Part shown: one piece after another, positions 58,686 through 64,000 of the stretch
How positions within the stretch are numbered: position 1 is the stretch's first letter
Layout of the letters: each line of letters starts with the position of its first letter
Assembly: GCF_002849595.1 (NCBI RefSeq)
Contig: NZ_NRQR01000008.1
Coordinates: 186,001-250,000 of the forward strand
DNA length: 64,000 nucleotides
Direction: 5' to 3'
Origin: Luteimonas rhizosphaerae
GTDB lineage: Bacteria > Pseudomonadota > Gammaproteobacteria > Xanthomonadales > Xanthomonadaceae
Notes under the pieces: generated by a model
What the model saw: only the letters and a program-made list of their open reading frames with translations
What the model was told of the DNA's origin: nothing
Databases searched by the model: none
Made by a program: the position numbers and the translations under genes

Positions 58686-58916
58686 ATGACCGACGACACC
58701 GCGCCGCAGGGCCTCGAGCCCCGCGTGACCGAACTGGAGACGCGTCTCGCGTTCCAGGAACAGACCCTGGCCGAGCTCAACGACGCGCTCAGCGCTATGC
58801 GTCTCGAGCTCGGCGCCCAGACCGGCCTGCTGCGCCGGGTGATGGACGATCTGCGCCATGCGCGCAGCGTGCAGTTCCCGGATGCAGGGCAGGAACCGCC
58901 GCCGCCGCATTACTGA
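58686..58916 (+). CDS. slyX: SlyX family protein
   Basis: 76-aa coiled-coil protein (LEPRVTELETRLAFQEQTLAELNDAL broken here for length as LEPRVTELETRLAFQEQ then TLAELNDAL) ending in the characteristic QEPPPPHY. Function unknown; it is commonly next to FKBP-type isomerase genes such as slyD or fkpA, as here. Confidence 0.9.
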   Translation: MTDDTAPQGLEPRVTELETRLAFQEQTLAELNDALSAMRLELGAQTGLLRRVMDDLRHARSVQFPDAGQEPPPPHY

Positions 58917-58930
58917 GTGACCGCCCCACG

Positions 58931-59620
58931 ATGACCGATTCCCTCCGCGACCAGCTGCTGGGCCTGGGCTTCAAGGCCCCGGCCAAGCCGGCGCCGTCCC
59001 GCGACGACCGGCGTCCGCGCCCGAACGAACGCGGACCGGACCGGCGTGGCCCGCGTCCGCCGGCGAAGGCGGGCGATGGCCGGCCGCGCCCCGCCGGCGG
59101 CAAGCCGGGCGGCAACGAGCGGAACGGCGGCAAGCCCGGCGGACCGCGCCCCGCCGGCGCGCAGGGCCAGGCGCGCAAGCCGCGTCCGCCGCGCGACGAC
59201 ATCGATCTGGCCAAGGCCTTCGCCATTCGCGCCCAGCGTGAGAAGGAAGAGCGGATCGAAGCCGAGCGCCTGAAGCAGGAAGAGGCCCGCCTGCGTCGCG
59301 AGGCGCGGGTCAAGCTCGAGGCGTTCCTGCAGGACAAGGGGCGCAACGCGGCGGATGCCGAGATCGCCCGCCATTTCGAATACGGCGGCAAGATCAAGCG
59401 CATCCACGTCACCGCCGACCAGCTCAAGGCGCTCAACGCCGGCGAGCTCGGCGTCGTGCAGCTCAACGGACGCTACCTGCTGGTCACCGCGGCGGTGCTC
59501 GACGAGGCCGAGGCGATCTTCGCGCCGTCGGTCGCGCTGCGGATCGATCCGTCCGCGCCGGCCGCCGACGATCCCTATGCCGATCCGATGTACCAGGTGC
59601 CCGACGACCTCGTCTGGTGA
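58931..59620 (+). CDS. DUF2058 (YaiL-like) nucleoprotein/polysaccharide-associated protein
   Basis: 229-aa cytoplasmic protein of unknown role. MTDSLRDQLLGLGFK at the start and the C-terminal domain (about 140-229: DAEIARHFEYGGKIKRIHV, LNGRYLLVTAAVLDEAEAI, YQVPDDLVW) define DUF2058. The middle 18-90 is an unusually long Arg/Pro/Gly-rich stretch, followed by a charged helix with REKEERIEAERLKQEEARL, which suggests nucleic-acid binding. It lies 14 bp after slyX. Confidence 0.87.
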   Translation: MTDSLRDQLLGLGFKAPAKPAPSRDDRRPRPNERGPDRRGPRPPAKAGDGRPRPAGGKPGGNERNGGKPGGPRPAGAQGQARKPRPPRDDIDLAKAFAIRAQREKEERIEAERLKQEEARLRREARVKLEAFLQDKGRNAADAEIARHFEYGGKIKRIHVTADQLKALNAGELGVVQLNGRYLLVTAAVLDEAEAIFAPSVALRIDPSAPAADDPYADPMYQVPDDLVW

Positions 59621-59829
59621 GCGACCGCGGATTGCGCCGCCGCGCGGCGCACGTTGGATGATGTCGAGCATCGCGCCCGCGCGACGGCTGCGGGCCGTCT
59701 CCGGCAGCCCCGGATTGCCGGCCGGCGCCTCGCGTCTGCCATATCGGCAGTCCGGCTGCGACGTCGCACGCCCGGAATACGCGGACGCGCTGCGGTGATC
59801 GTGCACGGTCGCATCAGACCGATGGCGGA

Positions 59830-60702
59830 ATGCCGGCGATGACGGCGTCACCGCCTTCCTCGGCCGTGGAACGTGGCCGCGACCTGCTGGTGTTCTCGCA
59901 CGCCAACGGCTTCCCGGCGCCGACCTACCGGACCCTGCTGGCTGCCCTCGACGTGCAGTTCGACGTGTCGCACGTCGGCCGGTTCGGCCACGACCCGCGG
60001 TATCCCGTGTCGCGCGGCTGGCCCGGCCTGGTGCGCCAGTTGCGCGACCACATCGACGCCCTGCCGCCGACGCGGCGCGTCTGGCTGGTTGGCCACTCGA
60101 TGGGCGGCTATCTGAGCCTGCTGTCGGCGGCCCAGTCCGGCGATCGGGTGGCCGGCATCGTGCTGCTGGATTCGCCGTTGATCGCCGGCCTCACCGGCCA
60201 GCTGATCAAACTGGGCCGCCGCACCGGACTCGACCGGCACCTGCTGCCGCTGCGCCAGACCCTGCAGCGGCGCACCCACTGGCCGGACGTCGACGCGGTC
60301 ACGGCGCACTTCGCAGGCAAGCCCGGATTCGTCGGCTGGGATGCGCAGGTGCTGCGCGACTACGCCGAGCACGCGACCGAAGGGGATCCCGCCGGCCGCC
60401 GGTTGTGGTTCGACCGCGACATCGAACACCTCATCTACCGCACGCTGCCGACCCGCAGCGTCTGCTGCGCGGCGGGGCGACTGCAGGCGCCGGTGGCGTT
60501 CGTCGCGGGCACGCAGTCGCGCGAGGTCCGGCAGATCGGCCTGCGTGCGACCCGCCGGCTGGTCGGCGCCCGTCTGCAGTGGGTGCCGGGCGGCCATCTG
60601 TTCCCGATGCAGCGACCGGTCGACACCGCGGAGGCGATCGTGTCGGCGATCGCAGGCATGGACGCCGCCCCGGGTTCGCCGGACGCGCGCCCTCCCGGCT
60701 GA
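59830..60702 (+). CDS. Alpha/beta hydrolase
   Basis: 290-aa hydrolase. Oxyanion segment FSHANGFPAPTYR, nucleophile elbow GHSMGG with Ser90, and a late His in PGGHLFPMQRP expected to complete the triad; the acid is probably the Asp or Glu near VAFVAGTQSREV. ATG 59830 or 59839 both possible. No signal peptide. Substrate unknown; esterase or lipase-like activity would be the default guess. Convergent with the amidohydrolase gene. Confidence 0.87.
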   Translation: MPAMTASPPSSAVERGRDLLVFSHANGFPAPTYRTLLAALDVQFDVSHVGRFGHDPRYPVSRGWPGLVRQLRDHIDALPPTRRVWLVGHSMGGYLSLLSAAQSGDRVAGIVLLDSPLIAGLTGQLIKLGRRTGLDRHLLPLRQTLQRRTHWPDVDAVTAHFAGKPGFVGWDAQVLRDYAEHATEGDPAGRRLWFDRDIEHLIYRTLPTRSVCCAAGRLQAPVAFVAGTQSREVRQIGLRATRRLVGARLQWVPGGHLFPMQRPVDTAEAIVSAIAGMDAAPGSPDARPPG

Positions 60703-60712
60703 GGACGTCGCG

Positions 60713-62092
60713 TCAGTCGGCGCCTGTGTCCGCCACCGGTCCGGCGACGCGACGTCCGGCCTGCCAGACGGCGTCGATCCGGCGCGTATTGCGGATGTCG
60801 GCCAGCGGGTCCGCCGTCAGCACGACGAAGTCCGCGCGCCTGTCCGGTTGCAGCAGCCCGCGGTCGTCGAAGCGCAGCAGCAGCGCGGCATCGCGGGTCG
60901 CGGTGGTCAGCGCCTGTTGCGGGGTGAAACCGGCCTGCAGCATCAGTTCCAGCTCGCGGTGTTCGGCGAACCCGGCCACCCGGTGCGGCAGCGCGCCGGC
61001 ATCGGTGCCGAAGCCGATGCGCACCCCGGCCTCGTGCAGCGTGCGCAGGTTGCGCAGGTTCATCGCCAGCGCCTCGCGATGGCGCTGTGTCGCGGGATCT
61101 TCGAGCGTGGCCGCGCGCCATGCCGCGTCCGACCACAGGCGGCGCACGACGTCCGGCAGGGCGGCGCGCAGGAACGGCGTCTCCAGCAGGGCGGGCTGCT
61201 CGGCGTAGAGATAGTTCGCCTCGTCGATCTGCAGCGTCGCGATGTAGCCGGTGCCGGCGGCGCGCATCGCCGCGGCCAGCGCGGCGTCGATCGGCTGGTC
61301 GCGGACGCCGTGGGCGAGGATGTCGATCCCGCTGGCGACCAGGTCCGCGGCCGGCGCGAGGTCGTGGATGTGCGCGGCGACGCGCACGTCGTGCCGGCGG
61401 GCTTCGTCGATGACGGCCCGGTAGATGGCCGGCGTCATCTGCGGCGCCTTGCCGCCGAGATCGTCGACCCAGAGCTTGATCACGTCGACGCCGGCCGCGA
61501 CCTGCGCACGGACCGCGGCGCGTGCGGCGTCCGCGACCGGGTCCGCCGCCAGGCCCATCGCGGCCGCCGGCGGTGCGCCGTCCACGGTGCCGATGCCGCC
61601 GCCCGCGCCGAACAGCTGTGCGCCGAGCATCGGGTCGCCGGCGACCTCGCGCCGGATGTCCGCGAACGCCGCACCGTTCATGCCCAGCGAGACGACCGTG
61701 GTCACGCCGTAGGCCTGGAACTGGCGCAGGTCGCGCACCACGTGGTCGCGCGTATAGAAGCGGTCGCCGTGGGCGGTGCCTTCGGTGTTGCCGACGTGGG
61801 CGTGGGCGTTGACCAGCCCGGGAATGACGAAGCGGCCGCGGTAGTCGACGCGCTCGGCGTCGGCAGGCAGGTCGCTCGCGCCCGCAGCGGCGATGCGGGC
61901 GATCAGCCCGTCGCGGAGGACCAGCGTGACCTCGCCGAGATCGCGCTCGCCGTCGAACACGCGCGCATGTTCGATGACGACGGTGGACGGCGGCGCCACC
62001 CCGGTCGCGGGCGTGGACCGCGTGGGTCCGGGCGTACCGCTGCAGGCGGCGAGGCAGGCGAGGGCGGTGGCGGCGGCGAGGCGTCGGAGCAT
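60713..62092 (-). CDS. Amidohydrolase-family lipoprotein (imidazolonepropionase/prolidase-like)
   Basis: 459-aa metal-dependent hydrolase exported as a lipoprotein: ATG 62092, lipobox ALACLAAC (Cys17). Metal-binding HxH in GLVNAHAHVGN, a candidate carbamylated Lys in GVDVIKLWVDD, His residues in VAAHIHDLAPA and ILAHGVRD, and catalytic Asp in IGFGTDAGALPHRV. The C-terminal composite beta domain reads PDRRADFVVLTADPLADI. Periplasmic relatives include Xaa-Pro and Xaa-Arg dipeptidases; substrate here is unknown. Confidence 0.87.
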   Translation of the reverse strand: MLRRLAAATALACLAACSGTPGPTRSTPATGVAPPSTVVIEHARVFDGERDLGEVTLVLRDGLIARIAAAGASDLPADAERVDYRGRFVIPGLVNAHAHVGNTEGTAHGDRFYTRDHVVRDLRQFQAYGVTTVVSLGMNGAAFADIRREVAGDPMLGAQLFGAGGGIGTVDGAPPAAAMGLAADPVADAARAAVRAQVAAGVDVIKLWVDDLGGKAPQMTPAIYRAVIDEARRHDVRVAAHIHDLAPAADLVASGIDILAHGVRDQPIDAALAAAMRAAGTGYIATLQIDEANYLYAEQPALLETPFLRAALPDVVRRLWSDAAWRAATLEDPATQRHREALAMNLRNLRTLHEAGVRIGFGTDAGALPHRVAGFAEHRELELMLQAGFTPQQALTTATRDAALLLRFDDRGLLQPDRRADFVVLTADPLADIRNTRRIDAVWQAGRRVAGPVADTGAD

Positions 62093-62184
62093 GCAGGCGT
62101 TCCTGGTGCGAAGTCCCGGTGACGATACCGGCCGCGTCGTGCGGTCCGCGTCGTCCGGGTCGACGGCCCGCACCGTCGACGTAC

Positions 62185-64000
<1,816 letters not shown>

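Overview
The window is about 64 kb of very GC-rich chromosome from a gammaproteobacterium of the Xanthomonadaceae (Lysobacter/Luteimonas-like). The indicators are an mtnA-gyrA arrangement, a complete zwf-glk-pgl-edd-eda Entner-Doudoroff operon, Oar-like TonB receptors, a GyrA with Gln at position 83, PilH, and REP-like GTAGGAGCGCGC repeats. I see no tRNA, rRNA, CRISPR array, phage or insertion sequence. The family assignment is an inference from protein resemblance; no search was run.

Layout. 1-12.5 kb (+): a glycan-acquisition locus with a LacI-type regulator (cut by the window edge), a TonB-dependent receptor, a glycoamylase-like (PF10091/GH144-type) lipoprotein, a lipoprotein sugar-binding protein, two MalF/MalG-type permeases and a large discoidin-plus-(alpha/alpha)6 lipoprotein hydrolase. 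12.5-13.2 kb: three REP doublets. 13.2-19.0 kb (-): zwf-glk-pgl-edd-eda, with ATGA/GTGA overlaps among the first three genes. 19.4-20.5 kb (+): the UgpC/MalK-type ATPase that the permeases lack. Near-identical LacI-type operators (TGAAAACGATTTCA and TGAAAACGATTACA) precede the PF10091 gene and the ATPase gene. Together these genes form a route from extracellular glucan to pyruvate.

20.9-29.3 kb (+): smc, zipA, a FosX-like gene, ligA and epmA. 29.3-30.1 kb: a large palindromic non-coding element whose two arms keep the same hairpins with compensatory base changes, flanked by simple repeats. 30.3-34.6 kb: mtnA and gyrA (frameshifted here). 34.8-39.4 kb: peroxiredoxin, hsp20 with a heat-shock-type promoter, cbpA, pilH, acuI-like reductase, LOG-family protein and a small membrane ORF. 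39.5-45.2 kb (-): sucA-sucB-lpdA. 45.4-49.4 kb (-): purB, VOC protein, uL16 hydroxylase and GNAT fusion; fumC is divergent.

51.0-55.9 kb (-): an envelope operon under a YtrA-type GntR regulator (small secreted protein, GntR, ABC ATPase, permease, DUF2884-like, GSGD-repeat beta-helix protein, DUF2884-like lipoprotein), with a near-perfect palindromic operator over its promoter. 56.1-60.7 kb (+): secreted glutathione peroxidase, two FKBP isomerases, slyX, DUF2058 protein and an alpha/beta hydrolase. 60.7-64 kb (-): a lipoprotein amidohydrolase and the 3' part of metH.

Quality note: four genes (TonB receptor, gyrA, DUF2884 lipoprotein, ABC ATPase) carry frameshifts. Because gyrA is essential, at least some of these are probably sequence or assembly errors rather than true pseudogenes.
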